A stretch of 64,000 nt of DNA from Phymatolithon calcareum (GCA_977006965.1 OZ345361.1:2294001-2358000), one strand, 5' to 3'; shown: positions 45,951 through 57,163, numbered from the stretch's first letter. Made by a program: numbers and translations. The notes: generated by a model from the letters alone, not told the origin.

Positions 45951-48424
45951 CCATCTTCAAATCTTAAGGGCTATTATACTATCATGCACAGTCCATGGCT
46001 TCCGTCATTAAAGAACATGTTACCCTATTAATGCCTTGATACTATGTGCGAAAATCTGGTGCCTTTTGATACCACAACATATGTTTCATCATCAACTATT
46101 ACTTGATACTCACCATCGATGCACAATCCTAAACACACACACCCAAGCATTCTGTACGCATGCTCTCTTGTTCGTGTCTGCAGTTCTCTAAAAGAAAACT
46201 TCAGATTGAAGATACAGTACTACTGTAACAGTAGTTATAAACTTCTTATATTCTGGAATACATGCGTTGAAAAGATACACAGTTTCATTTTACGATGCCT
46301 TCAACAAAATAGATCCTTTGCGAAGAGTGCGTTGGAGAAGCACAATCTGTTTTGAGTCAGAAATCTGCTGTTGCACTGCATACGAGCATTTTAACGTTAG
46401 AACGTCACGAGAAGTTGCACTACTGAAGAAATATCGTGGTAGTTCACCTTTCACAGGCTGATACTCAATTGTCTTTTCTGCACTGTACGGTGCACTACAG
46501 TCTTCTCCTCGAAGAGCTCAATGCATTTGGATTCTCTAGGAAGCTCTTCTAGATATTCCAATAAATGATTGCTCATTGATTTACACTCCGCTGTTTCTAC
46601 GAAGATACTGTATCAGATTCAGATGAGAGCCACATTCATGCTGGAAATCTCAAAAGCAATGTCGCTAAGGATATGGCCTCCCTTGGTAAGCAAACTTGCA
46701 CGTGCATTTTTTTGAGGTTCGGGCAGTGTCGCCGACGGGACATGGGACGCCAACGTCGTCAGAGGAGATGCGCGGAGGAGAATTAGCTTGGTAGCTAAAA
46801 GCCACGCAATATATGGCGGTTGACAGCAAAATTTGCACACTGAGCAGGGTCGAAAAAGACCAGACGGTGCATTCCATTATATTCCAAGAGTCGTGCGGCA
46901 AAAGTGTGTAATTGCCAGTTTTCCATTTCTCAAATACCTATGGAGCACAAGTTTTTTACGAGCGTAATTTTCAGAAAAATGGATGAGTTGCAAACACATA
47001 TCCGGGAAGGTCTGTCCCTGTGTTGTTAGAGAGGACGGAAGATCCTCTTCTTGATGACCAGGCCACACTTCTGTTCCTCTTGAATGGTGTCAGTTCTGAC
47101 GGAATGACGGGTCAGTTCTGGGGGTTGCCGCTTCTCGCATTGAGCCGCGTTGTGTGGCGGGTCACAGTTACAGAGTTACAGAGTTCACTCCCAGATGGAA
47201 AACCTCTGCACAATCTGGATTGACACAAGGCTCGATAAAGCAGTGCAACCCCATGGCATATCTTCTTGTGTAATTACGCCGCCTTCGAGCTGGCGCATCA
47301 TGTGTTCGCGAGGGCAAAGTTTCTATTTGCAAACCAAATACTATATTGTACAAGTGCTGCATTCTCGTTCTACACCAAATGATCCGCTGTAACCTTCTCT
47401 CTCTCATTGCTCACCTACTGGAATTGATGGACGAGTTGGGTAATGACTGAAGCTAAATGGAACTTAGAATGACTGGCCGAGTATTTACTCGCATCTCAAG
47501 TGCGTGTATGTGCGTACATTGTTCTGAGCCTCGAGTACTGCACTGGAATATTCGGATAGGAACCACGCAAGAAACTAAGACGAGATGGTTGTGTATGGAC
47601 ATACTCTACACAGCCCACCACACAAACCCCAGTCCTTTCCTCTGCACACCGCAGTGAACGGCATAGAGATCTCGACCGCATAGGCGCGCATTTGGGGCAC
47701 AACTACTGTACCGTAGTGAAAAAGGAACGTGATTTGAGCTCTTGCTTCTTGGACATGGATTTTTTTCCTCACAGCCTCATGGGAGTGCACTCTACGGCAA
47801 GGCTAGCGCCGCTCGAAAAAGATTTTCGATATTTCCACCATTTTGCACACTTGTGCCGCTCGGCCGTGCAGTCCGTTCACGAAAGGTGCAGCGCCGGAAT
47901 GTACTGTACTGTAGATGACGGGAGAAGGGCAGACCTGCCGTTGCGGCTTACACAATATGTGCCGTGTGATGGCTTGTGGGCATAAGCCAGCAAGGGACTT
48001 ATCATGTTCTGCTAAATAAAATTTTATTATGAAAATTAACGAACTTTCAGCATTTTGGACAGTTCGGTATAGCTGGCAAGCAGTGTCCTGTGTCAGTCTT
48101 CGGCTGTCACGGTGCACTAAATGTCAAATCTCTTCGTAGGGAGATTCCCGCAATTTTGTCCACGGTTGCAATAACATGTTTCGATGAGGGGGCTTGTCTG
48201 ACCAGCAGTGCTTGAGCTGCACGAGGTTCCTGCGCGCCGTTGATCAAGAGACAAAGTTCAGTCTTTGGCGGCGGCGTCTCGCCATAGCCAGTGGTTCGGG
48301 ATAAGATTCCAACACCTATCGAACGCAACGCATGCCGAAATTTGTCCACCGAGCTGTACTGTACTAGACTTCCCCGAGTTTGTCCGGCAAGCTAGAGCAA
48401 GGTTGAAGAGTAGACGCAAAACAA

Positions 48425-48479
48425 CAAAGATAACACACTAATAAACACAATTATTACGTTTATTAGTGTGTTGTCTTTG
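48425..48479. repeat. 22-bp-stem hairpin with AT-rich loop
   Basis: The arms start CAAAGATAACACACTAAT and end ATTAGTGTGTTGTCTTTG, pair over 22 positions with one mismatch, and enclose the 11-nt loop ACAATTATTAC. No T-tract or gene context that would make it a terminator is present. Confidence 0.85.
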
Positions 48480-49418
48480 GGCGCAGCTGTGCAGTATTGG
48501 AGAAATGTAACGCTGATCACAAATTGTAAGAGCTGCGAATTCGAACCCCTTGTTTACAGTAAATTGGGCTCAAAAACATGTATTTCCACAAAAACTAAAA
48601 ATAATACAGTATGATAACACAGCTGGAGTGGCGTATACGCACCTACAGAAAGCAACCACACCGCTATAACAACGTCCACGTCGGGCCGAGATACGTGCCG
48701 TACGCACGTTATGAGAAGGGCGCCAGGTTACCGCTTAACTGCCGCGTGGCGATTCCTTGAGCTTTTGATTTTCTATCAATGAATGCTCAAAACAAAGTTG
48801 TTGCATTCTGCGCTGCTGGCGGAATTCGTCCCCTTAGAAACATCCAAATTTCATGTCTCTGTAGGTGTACGACGGGACTGGCCATATGTTTTGTAAGTGC
48901 TTTTTGGCCAAAATACTAGTCAGCTTAAAAACATTCGCGCCAATTGCACAAATATATCAAAGAACTACCAAATAGCAGTATCGTATTTGAAACATTGTCA
49001 AATGTTTCGTCCACTTTTTTCAACTTTCCACCAAGCTGTTGTTCCGTCTGCCTTTGCACGTTGGGCCTTGAGCGTCCCCGTACAGGAGCAGTATCCCGTT
49101 CAACACCCTACCCCTTCAGCCCCCCTCACTGCTATCCGCTCATCGCCTGTGGCCTGATAAACGCTTCGCGCCCTGTCCCTTTGATCGCGCCTAACATCTC
49201 TTGTGGTCTTTGCGTGCTCTAGTTTACACACCCGACTGCACCGCCCGAGTGTTGCAACCCAACAACTTCAGAACTTCTGAACGCTGGCCGGGTCTCTTCC
49301 GCACCGGGTCTCCGTCCGCATCCGTGCCTACCAATTTCTACTTCCGTGACAAGACTAAGTAGGTCAATCAGCAACCGTTCACCGGACGGCACGCGCGTCG
49401 CTCGCGCTTCCGCCTCCA

Positions 49419-50993
49419 ATGGAGGGCCCTGTGCCCGCCGTGGGCTGGACAGTCGAGGCCGCCTACGAGCATGCGACCGCACGTGCGATCCCTCCGGCAC
49501 AACCCGGCGGCGAATCGCAATACCAATGCCCCTTCTCAGGTTGTGGTAAGCCTTTCACCAAACGTTTCAATCTCAAGGCACATCTTCGTGTGCATACTGG
49601 CGACCGTCCTTTCTCGTGCTCTTTTACCGGATGCGACCGTCGTTTTATGTGGAAATCCTCGCTTACCAGTCATGAAGTCGGTCATTCGCGTCGCGACGCC
49701 GATAATGAGCGTCGTCCGCCCATCGTTAATCGTCAGCGTTCCGGCCGTGGCGCGCGTGCCCGTCCCGCCCCAATGTTTCAGGACCCAGGAAGTGGACGAT
49801 ATCCACAGCAGTCACAAAGCGACTTCTATCAACAGTATGCTGGACAGGCCTACGCACAGCCGAATCAGTTTTTTCAGCAGCAGCTCAAACATCAGAAATT
49901 GGAACATAAGTCCTTCCAACAACAAATGCCATCCTCTGTGGGCATGAACAGTGTGTCTCAAGAAGAGGGTGTTGCGCCACGAGCACCGGGCAGGAAACGA
50001 GCTCAGCTGCGGGGACAAAAGCAGGAACAGGCTGAACAGCATCAGCCCAAAACTGAGCAGACGGAACGAACGGGATTCACCCCTACCTTTGTTCACCCGG
50101 CAATTGCAGGTACAGACTCATTACAACATCAGCCTTTCTCTCATTACTTGAGGAACTCTGACAGTGGGGAGCAGCCAGCGACATCACTGCCTGGGGGACG
50201 AGCAGCGCAAACGTCACTTCCGTTGATATACTCTGCAAACGGACAGCGAACACTAACCCCGCCAGTGCCGTCAACAAGTTCGGCATGGGCTGGTACCACA
50301 TCCGGCCTTCCATCACCGTCAACATGGTCCGTGTCTCCAGGGCCAATGGGTTTCAGTCAGCAATTTCTCTCAACGACCCCGCAGCCACATGCAAGTTCCG
50401 GCGGGTGGTATTCCCCCTCTCCTCTTAGCGCCGGACTGGGCGGAGGGTCGCACAACGGTACCTCGCTCCCGTCGCCGCTGAAACCGCCAGTCCCAGGGGG
50501 TAGCAGTAATAATGGCGGAATACGCGATATTTTGCCACCGCCGGTGAACGCAGATTCTGCCTGCACGTCGCCTGTACCACCGGGCAGCGGAACTGTGTCG
50601 CCACATCTTGTATCGCCGGTCCCTCCGCCCATGCTACCGCAGGTGTCTGCACCGAGTAGGCCTCGACGGCCGACAAGTCGTGCTCCAAAGCCGCCGCTTT
50701 CAGGCCCTGGCTTAACGACTGGCACTTTGCTACCCCCGATCGCGAACGTGCCACCTGTCAATCCGCCGAGCCATATCAACCTGAGCGGACTGGGAATCGT
50801 GGATTATGAGCAGGCGGAATCGACAGGGATCACACCGGCAGTGCAAGGACAGCATACATCGATCAGCCCGTTGCCTGTGGAAAGCCCTATACAGCGGTTT
50901 AGTCCGATGCCTAACTCGCCGCTGCAGCCGTTTACACCAGGGGAGGGTAAGTTTACGCCGGGGTCGTGGGCGAAACCTAATTCGAACTGGTGA
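49419..50993 (+). CDS. two-finger C2H2 zinc-finger protein, probable transcription factor
   Basis: The 524-residue protein has two tandem C2H2 fingers near its N-terminus: Cys37, Cys42, His55 and His59, then Cys67, Cys72, His85 and His89. Both are C-x4-C-x12-H-x3-H and they are joined by the canonical linker HTGDRPF. A basic stretch (RRDADNERRPP...RSGRGARAR) follows and may be a nuclear localisation signal. The remaining ~400 residues are low-complexity, rich in Gln, Pro, Ser and Gly, as in activation domains. The fingers indicate sequence-specific DNA binding, but the target is unknown. No intron; the ATG is the first in frame. Confidence 0.8.
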   Translation: MEGPVPAVGWTVEAAYEHATARAIPPAQPGGESQYQCPFSGCGKPFTKRFNLKAHLRVHTGDRPFSCSFTGCDRRFMWKSSLTSHEVGHSRRDADNERRPPIVNRQRSGRGARARPAPMFQDPGSGRYPQQSQSDFYQQYAGQAYAQPNQFFQQQLKHQKLEHKSFQQQMPSSVGMNSVSQEEGVAPRAPGRKRAQLRGQKQEQAEQHQPKTEQTERTGFTPTFVHPAIAGTDSLQHQPFSHYLRNSDSGEQPATSLPGGRAAQTSLPLIYSANGQRTLTPPVPSTSSAWAGTTSGLPSPSTWSVSPGPMGFSQQFLSTTPQPHASSGGWYSPSPLSAGLGGGSHNGTSLPSPLKPPVPGGSSNNGGIRDILPPPVNADSACTSPVPPGSGTVSPHLVSPVPPPMLPQVSAPSRPRRPTSRAPKPPLSGPGLTTGTLLPPIANVPPVNPPSHINLSGLGIVDYEQAESTGITPAVQGQHTSISPLPVESPIQRFSPMPNSPLQPFTPGEGKFTPGSWAKPNSNW

Positions 50994-52989
50994 CTGAGAA
51001 ATGACAGGGAGTTTGTTTCGTTGAATCTAAGTGAGTGGGGAGTGAGGTATTTGTTTCGTTTTGCCTCTGGTGTGTGGGGAGAAGGAGACATGAGATGTTG
51101 TGGAGTTACGCTCTTGGAGGTGAGAGTTGTTTTGACATGCGTGGCGTTTTGTGATAATGTTAGTTCTTTTGTTCCTCCTCGGGATATGTTTCTTCACGGT
51201 TTCTTTTTTACTACATAGCTACTGTAGAGGTATTTCAAAACTGATTTCTAAATATTTCTCATTCACACATCTTTACTTTTTGATCGATCTAACGAAGGTC
51301 ACGCGGACTTAAAGTTCGCGGCATAAATGAATGCAAGGCTTCAGGATTTCAAATTCCTCACGTGGTGGAAGAGTGTTAAAAGGTTAACATTTAGTTTACG
51401 ATGCGCGCACGCACCTTCAGTACTGTAATAAACCACCGTTATCGTACTGTCGTCGGGGGACCAGTATCAAACGAGGAAGGACATCGGGGCGATCGGTCAA
51501 GACGGATCGATGCAAACTCAGTTGAGGGGTTCGTGCGAGCTGATTGGTTTGTTTGACTTGTTTACAGGACAAGCAGTTTACAAATTACAGCCTCAAAACG
51601 GCTCATATATTGTCAAATTACTGAGAAAAATGATCACAACTGTATCCAATTACAGTTCCAAGATTGTGCTTCATACTTCCTCGTTTACAGAAAATTTAAA
51701 TGCATTTAATATAGAACATATGTTCTATTTTGATATCATTTCCGCATATGTGGAAATAACACGGAATTTTAAATTAATTGAGGACGTCCTCACATGGTTC
51801 TGGCTTGAAAAACAGTTTTTGCAAGCTACTGTATCATACTGTATCGATATCGATTCGATATACAGTCTGATGGGTGACTGCGGCTAAGTTGTATGATTGC
51901 TGAAAGGTTCAATGTGTCGCAGAGACCTCTAATAGGGGAGAGAGACCCGACTGTATGGAAGAAATGATGGCACTCTGATCGAGAAATACACATGGCTGTG
52001 TATAAGTACAATAGGCTGTGCATGGAGGCTCCTCGACAACAGATCTCACAGAGGAATACATTCATTTGTGATCACGTACAGTAGAATGCTGAGGGCTCCA
52101 GGCGTTCTGCGTAAGAAACGGTGGAATGAGATGACCAGAAATGTGGCCGAATACAGTCAGAAAAGGGTACTGTATCCTGCTGTTGGATGGTCTGCGCATG
52201 ACCGCCCATAGACTATAAATGTATTGTATAGTGTATGGGCAATCATTGAACAAGCGAATACTGCTGTGTAGGGTCGAATGGACGAGCTGCAGGTTGTTCT
52301 GACATGATGGTAGTGGGTTTTCTATTGCATGTGGTCCGGTGTTTTCTCCGCGTAGAAATTGCAGTCGGAAACTTCCATGGAAAAAACTGCAGTTTTCCAT
52401 GCTTTTAAGACTTAGAAGTTTCCTGCGCGTCGCAAATTCTCTAACGCAGTTCTCTTGCTCGCTTACGGTAATTTTACTGAATATATTCTTGCCAATCCGA
52501 GCTTGAATGAGGTACAGCAGGATTCGCGCCAGGGAGAGTGAAATTGATTGGAAAGTAGTGCGCCAGGAAATGGAATAGATGTTTGGAAAACCTAACCATC
52601 ACCTTACCCTCTGCTGTATTTCTAAATACAGCACGAATAAATTACGAAATTCGAAGGAGGGCGTCGTCACGTGCCGCCTCGAACTGTAATGTTCGCTTTT
52701 GGCGAAGGGGCGCAGTCGCCGTCACAGCAAATTACAAAATTTGGTGTGCAATTTTTGGCCAACTGTATTGCTTCGCAGAATTTCGTGGGTTCCTGACACG
52801 ACTTGAATATTAGATCTTATTCGAATTCTTATATTCAGTATGCATGATCGCGTCACGCAAACGTGACTAATTGGGTCATGACGTGGATCACACCATGGAA
52901 AGCGCTCTTGAGGCCTGTTCGTATCATCGCTCATACAGTAAGTGGCAGTACAGACGGGGGCAGATACATCGGCACACGATTAGAACAAC
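50994..52989. other. 2-kb AT-rich spacer, no gene recognised
   Basis: Only the 3' flank of the zinc-finger gene and the upstream region of the next gene can be assigned. Words of the TACTGTA type recur (51220, 51418, 51833, 52160). An imperfect inverted repeat around CGATATCGAT lies near 51846. Confidence 0.4.
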
Positions 52990-54513
52990 ATGTTGGAGCG
53001 CGTGCGCCGCGCCCTCACACGCCCTCGCGGAGAAGCCAAGCGTCGTCGCGCGAATGCGGCGACAGCAACGGCATCTGTTGCATCATCATCACCCTCAGCT
53101 CCGCAGTTTCAAGAGCCTTTACCGCCGCAATCGGAACAGCCGCCTCCGCGCTCCGCGTCGGTAGCCGAACCGGCTGCGGTGATCCCAGAGTCACCGCCGT
53201 CACCTATACCGGAAACTCCAGCGGAGACGAGAGCGTCGACGCCACCGCCCACGGAGTCCGCCGTGCCATCGGCTGACACTTCGGCAACAACAGCGTCCGA
53301 GACAACACCTGCACGGGCATCGCTCGTTCGTGCTGTTTCGGAGGCCGATATAGACTCTGAACAATTCCTGCATCCCGCTGCCCGAGCTGCTGTTTACACC
53401 GCGTATACAGACGCGCTGCACAAGGAGGCTCGTAGTTCCTCGGGTGGTCTTCGTCGTGTTGTTGAATTGCTGCGCGAGCATGAGCGGAACCCTGTTGTCG
53501 TGGAGAACTCCGCACTGGCAATCGCAGTTCTCAGTGAGAATGATGCGGCCACCCGTGATGTCTTCGGGCAGTATGGTGCCGTAGAGGCGCTTTTGTATAC
53601 TCTCACGCTTAATGAGCGGATCGCACCGGTTGTTGAACGTGTTTTGTTCGCAATTGCAAATCTTGTCCGTGACTCTCCTCGTAATGTGCGTTTGCTTGAA
53701 ACATTTGATGGAGTGGTGAAACTGGCAAAAATGGCATCATCGAAACGTTTTGAAAACAATCCTAATATCGCCGTGTATGCCTTGACCGCTCTCGCCTCTC
53801 TCAAGCACCGACTTGGCGTGAATGAACCCCGAATTGTACACAAAGGACAGTCGAGCGGGACCAAAGTTATCACATACGTATTGCGATCGATGAGATTGCA
53901 TGAATATCGGTGCCCAGTGCAAGAGGCTGGTTTGGATGCGGTGCGCACTCTCGTGGTACGCTCTGATCGTTCGGTTATGCCGCCTTCGCTTCTGACGAAG
54001 TGCGTGCGTGCTGCGGCTAGCGCATACAAACTGCATGGCGAGTCGAAAGATGTGCAGTGGCAAACGTTGGCTTTGCAGTGCGACATTGATGACATTCGAG
54101 ATGGACATTTCCTCGTTGAGCTGGATGTGGACACATTTTTCGGAGCGCTGCGTGCAATTGTGACGGAAGGAAGTGCCTTGCGAAAGCATCCAAGACCATC
54201 GCATGCGAATGTTATTATGACTGAGGCAATTGCAAGTTTTATATCCCGGGCTCTGGCGACAGCGTCGCGCGTTGGATGGCGGTCACTTGAAAGCAAAAAT
54301 ACTGCGGTGGATGCTGGGGCTGTCGATGTTTGCATCGATACCCTTGCTGCATTCTCAGATGACCGGCAGATCGTGGAGAAAACTTGCTCCGTAATGCGAA
54401 GCCTTTTCGATTCGCTGGAAGGAAGATTGCGTCTTGATAGCGTACCGACCGCGTGCGCGCTTCTTAGTGCTATCGAAACAACTTGCAAGGCGCCGACGTG
54501 GGGTGTCGTCTGA
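52990..54513 (+). CDS. armadillo-like helical-repeat protein, function unknown
   Basis: The 507-residue product starts with a basic segment (MLERVRRALTRPRGEAKRRR), then a Ser/Pro/Glu-rich disordered region to about residue 115. The rest is alpha-helical repeats in armadillo style: LRRVVELLREHERNPVVVEN, ALAIAVLSENDAATRDVFGQ, GAVEALLYTLTLNERIAPVV and VERVLFAIANLVRDSPRNVR. Such arrays bind other proteins or peptides. No catalytic motif or membrane segment is seen, and I cannot name an orthologue. Codon use resembles the neighbouring genes, and the frame is long and intronless, so it is probably a real gene. Confidence 0.65.
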   Translation: MLERVRRALTRPRGEAKRRRANAATATASVASSSPSAPQFQEPLPPQSEQPPPRSASVAEPAAVIPESPPSPIPETPAETRASTPPPTESAVPSADTSATTASETTPARASLVRAVSEADIDSEQFLHPAARAAVYTAYTDALHKEARSSSGGLRRVVELLREHERNPVVVENSALAIAVLSENDAATRDVFGQYGAVEALLYTLTLNERIAPVVERVLFAIANLVRDSPRNVRLLETFDGVVKLAKMASSKRFENNPNIAVYALTALASLKHRLGVNEPRIVHKGQSSGTKVITYVLRSMRLHEYRCPVQEAGLDAVRTLVVRSDRSVMPPSLLTKCVRAAASAYKLHGESKDVQWQTLALQCDIDDIRDGHFLVELDVDTFFGALRAIVTEGSALRKHPRPSHANVIMTEAIASFISRALATASRVGWRSLESKNTAVDAGAVDVCIDTLAAFSDDRQIVEKTCSVMRSLFDSLEGRLRLDSVPTACALLSAIETTCKAPTWGVV

Positions 54514-55225
54514 TGCAAGGCAAAGTCTCTGACAACTTGACGAATTTTGCTTGTTGCAGCGCTATCACCGTGACGGTTCATCTAGTGGATGTTGTCAAAA
54601 GAGAAACCATTTTGTGTACGAGACGGGATGCTCTCTCTTTTCATTCTAGTGCGCTTGCAATTAAACTTGTAGTTTTTATTCAAACGAGACCTAGTGTCTA
54701 TGTGACGGGAATTTTCCCTCAATTGTGGGGCACTTTTCCCTCAATTGAGGGAATGAGAATAATTTAATTTTTGGAAACAAAAGCTACTCCTATCAGGCTC
54801 GTCAATAGCATCAAGCTCATGGATGTGTTCAACATGCGTAGCAAAACAGTTTTTGCCGGTTGAAGTGCCACATATGTAGATTGTGGCGCCGTCAAGCCTA
54901 TTTCATGATGAGCACACGAGGGTCGTTTTCTTGAAATTTCCCACCTCTGCAGTTGTATTGAGCAACAAATGTAGCCATCATGACATCCGCTGTCATCCTT
55001 TTCCTTTTCTTGGGAGTAAAGTGGCTTGCATTACTGCTCTCGAATGCATATGTACGTTCTGGGGGACGGAACTTGGACAAGAAATGCGCGCATGAGTTGC
55101 TCGCCCGGCGCTTCACAATATCTTCGCTGTGTCATGTGCTGCTGACACTCTGCATGGGCACCAAAGAAGAAGAACCAGCTAACAACCACAGAAATTGCCT
55201 GATGAGTTTAATGACCCCTATGAAC

Positions 55226-55275
55226 TATAGACGCACTTGTTGAATCTCTGCAGAGATTCAACAAGTGCGTCTATA
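55226..55275. repeat. perfect 50-bp palindrome in piggyBac copy
   Basis: The 25-nt halves are exact reverse complements without spacer, centred on CTGCAG. The left half starts TATAGACGCACTTGTTGA. It sits in the part of the element that corresponds to about 1080-1110 of the first copy. Confidence 0.95.
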
Positions 55276-56054
55276 TTTGCATGCAAATTCAGCACCTGTC
55301 AAGTATGAATCCGCACATGTAGTGCGCCTTATGCCAGAGTATGCGGCCACAAGACAGCACAGAAGTGCTACACCATGTACCATCTGGTATTCAAAATTTC
55401 TTAGACACAGTGCGCTTTCTGTGGTTATTAATTTCATGACATCGACAGAATCTTGACCGAGCGACCAGTGATACTGCGAAGACTACGTGTCGCCTTTTCC
55501 ACTTGATTGCACGCTGAATCCACCGGAGGTATTCGGCGAACGGAGTCGCAGTTTTTGAAGAAGAAGGGCCGGTGAGATACTTCTTCGGCCTTGTAGACTT
55601 CCAGAAAGCGCTCTCAGGGCCGAACTCGACCATTGCCATGAGGACGACTATTTCGAAAAACTTAATCAGCTCTCTCACTGTAGTCTCTTTTCGTCCCTTT
55701 CTTCCCAGCTTAGCGGATGTTTAAGCAGCAATTTTTCGAAGGTGAACTTGAGGAAACATTGTCATGGCGCAATCGCACGTCATTGAAGTCCAATACCACC
55801 ATTTTCGGATAAGATGTCTCCGTTTAGAGTGTAAAGTTTCCAGAACAGAGAGGAAACTCGTCCATCAATCGGGCGTAGAGGTTTTCGCTCCTACCATAGC
55901 ACCCCATGAGCGCTAGTATTTAGCTCGCAGTCAGAGGTGATGAAATGAAGTTCCCAGTCCGTTGGTTGGTTCCAAGGGTATTGCAAGACGCAGGCGAGAG
56001 AGCCCGGAAGAGGGATTTCAGAGCTTCTGTTGATTGTATTGAGGTTTTTGTTGT

Positions 56055-56094
56055 CTTCTGTCGAGATTGTGGTTAACCACAATCTCGACAGAAG
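56055..56094. repeat. perfect 40-bp palindrome in piggyBac copy
   Basis: The 20-nt halves CTTCTGTCGAGATTGTGGTT and its exact complement meet at GTTAAC. One base separates it from the next palindrome. Confidence 0.95.
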
Positions 56095-56095
56095 G

Positions 56096-56147
56096 ACGCC
56101 GAGTTCTCCGTTCAGTATCAATTGATGCTGAACGGAGAACTCGGCGT
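56096..56147. repeat. 52-bp palindrome with one mismatch in piggyBac copy
   Basis: The 26-nt halves, beginning ACGCCGAGTTCTCCGTTCAG, are reverse complements except for one position (GTATC against GATGC). The centre is CAATTG. Confidence 0.95.
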
Positions 56148-56751
56148 TTAGCGCAGAAGATTGGCGACCGCGAATACTGTAAGCCGGCTTTCGTCGTACA
56201 GATTTTTGCTGGCTGGGACTGGATACAAGCATTCGAGAGGAAGGAGCACCTTCAGCGTTTCCTGCCTTGCCATTAAGAATCTTGACGGTCTTAATCTTAG
56301 TCTTCTCCATCGGTTTCTGAACTAGGACCCCTTTCACGCGATGTGATGTACTCACGTGACCTTTGATTTCCTCGACAAGTACCTTTTGAACTGTGCCGCT
56401 CACCTTTTTTGACTTAGAAAACCCTCCATACAGTTGGAAGCACTCTACGAGACTGGTCACCGATGTTGCCCTGGTGTGTACGGCTGCACCGACCACTCGG
56501 CGCGAGTCTTTTTCTCGCGACATGACAGATGTACTTCTGAGTGACCAGCATATTTTCGTTCCTACCACCGAACGACGCGACTTTAAGGTAGTAGTTGGGG
56601 TACTCCTGACCAAGAACAAAAGGCCGCCTTTCCGAATCTGGCGCTAATAGACTGTTGCGCATTTTCTTTACCAACTTTTTTGAGCTATTAAATCCACCCT
56701 CAATTGAAGGAAATGCCCTCAATTGAGGGTGTTCGTCAAATAGAAACTAGG

Positions 56752-57163
56752 GCCTCCATGGACAGCAAAATCAAATATTACACGGGTCGCTTTTTGCTCA
56801 AAGACAACAAGCAAGTGATCGGTTGGCGTGTTGCTTCCTTTTACGCTGTGCTGCAGCGCCAACCTGCGCGGCGCTTGCGCCGAAAAAGTGCAGTGCGGTG
56901 AAGGAGCTTCTTTTGTTGAGACTGGTTTCCAGAACTGGTGCACACTTCGTCAAATTGAACCGAAACAGAGCACATCCCAAAATCCTATTATGACAATTCG
57001 TAGAAAACAGCCGAATTATGAAACATTTTTGCAAATTCTGATCCGCGAAATTGAGAGAGGAAAACTTTCGGTATAGCTTGGAACGACCCCCTCTCGGAGT
57101 CGAAACTCCTTGTGCGTACGAAGTTGGCGACAAGTTGGGCGCGTCGACAAGTGCAGACACACT
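56752..57163. other. upstream region of DDB1
   Basis: Between the transposon end and the DDB1 start codon no gene is recognised. GCGCCAACCTGCGCGGCGCTTG around 56857 is a GC-rich island, and the region must hold the DDB1 promoter. Confidence 0.4.

Larger units (their letters stand above)
54898..56619 (-). pseudogene. piggyBac-like transposase, fragmented
   Basis: The minus-strand frame 56619-55891 holds the N-terminal part, homologous to 158-865 (shared REKD(S/P)RRVVGA, ATSVTSL, LYG, SKSKKV). The frame 55678-55391 has RELIKFFEIVVLMAMVEFG followed by ESAFWKSTR, the start of the DDE_Tnp_1_7 domain and a part that the first copy lacks. The frame 55116-54898 has the tail TPKKRKRMTADVMMATFVAQ that precedes the cysteine-rich domain. 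Three inserted palindromes (55226, 56055 and 56096) contribute to the frame damage. Confidence 0.7.
54690..56751 (-). mobile_element. piggyBac-like DNA transposon, both ends present, inverted to the copy at 1-1639
   Basis: The inverted ends read CCTAGTGTCTATGTGACG on one side and CCTAGTTTCTATTTGACG on the other. Each is followed by subterminal CCCTCAATTGAGGG-type palindromes, two per end (54716 and 54741; 56698 and 56716). The interior matches the 1-1639 copy in order and encodes pieces of the same transposase. The expected TTAA duplication is not seen at either end (flanks ACGAGA and GCCTCC). The 2062-bp length is close to an autonomous piggyBac, but the frames are broken. Confidence 0.8.

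Noticed and set aside
46619-46901. Minus-strand frame with a possible signal peptide
   Set aside because: The hydrophobic stretch is short, the overlapping frame is equally open and no family is recognised.
48535-48565. GGTTCGAATTC-like word (minus strand) resembling a tRNA B box
   Set aside because: No complementary T-arm stem, anticodon arm or acceptor stem could be built around it.
50357-50779. 140-codon minus-strand Gly-rich frame opposite the zinc-finger gene
   Set aside because: Complement of a Pro/Ser-rich coding region, which always reads as Gly-rich; no independent support.
53394-54581. 395-codon open frame on the minus strand opposite the armadillo-like gene
   Set aside because: It is antisense to a plausible gene, is Ser/Arg/Thr-rich in the way third-position GC bias creates, and shows no family motif.
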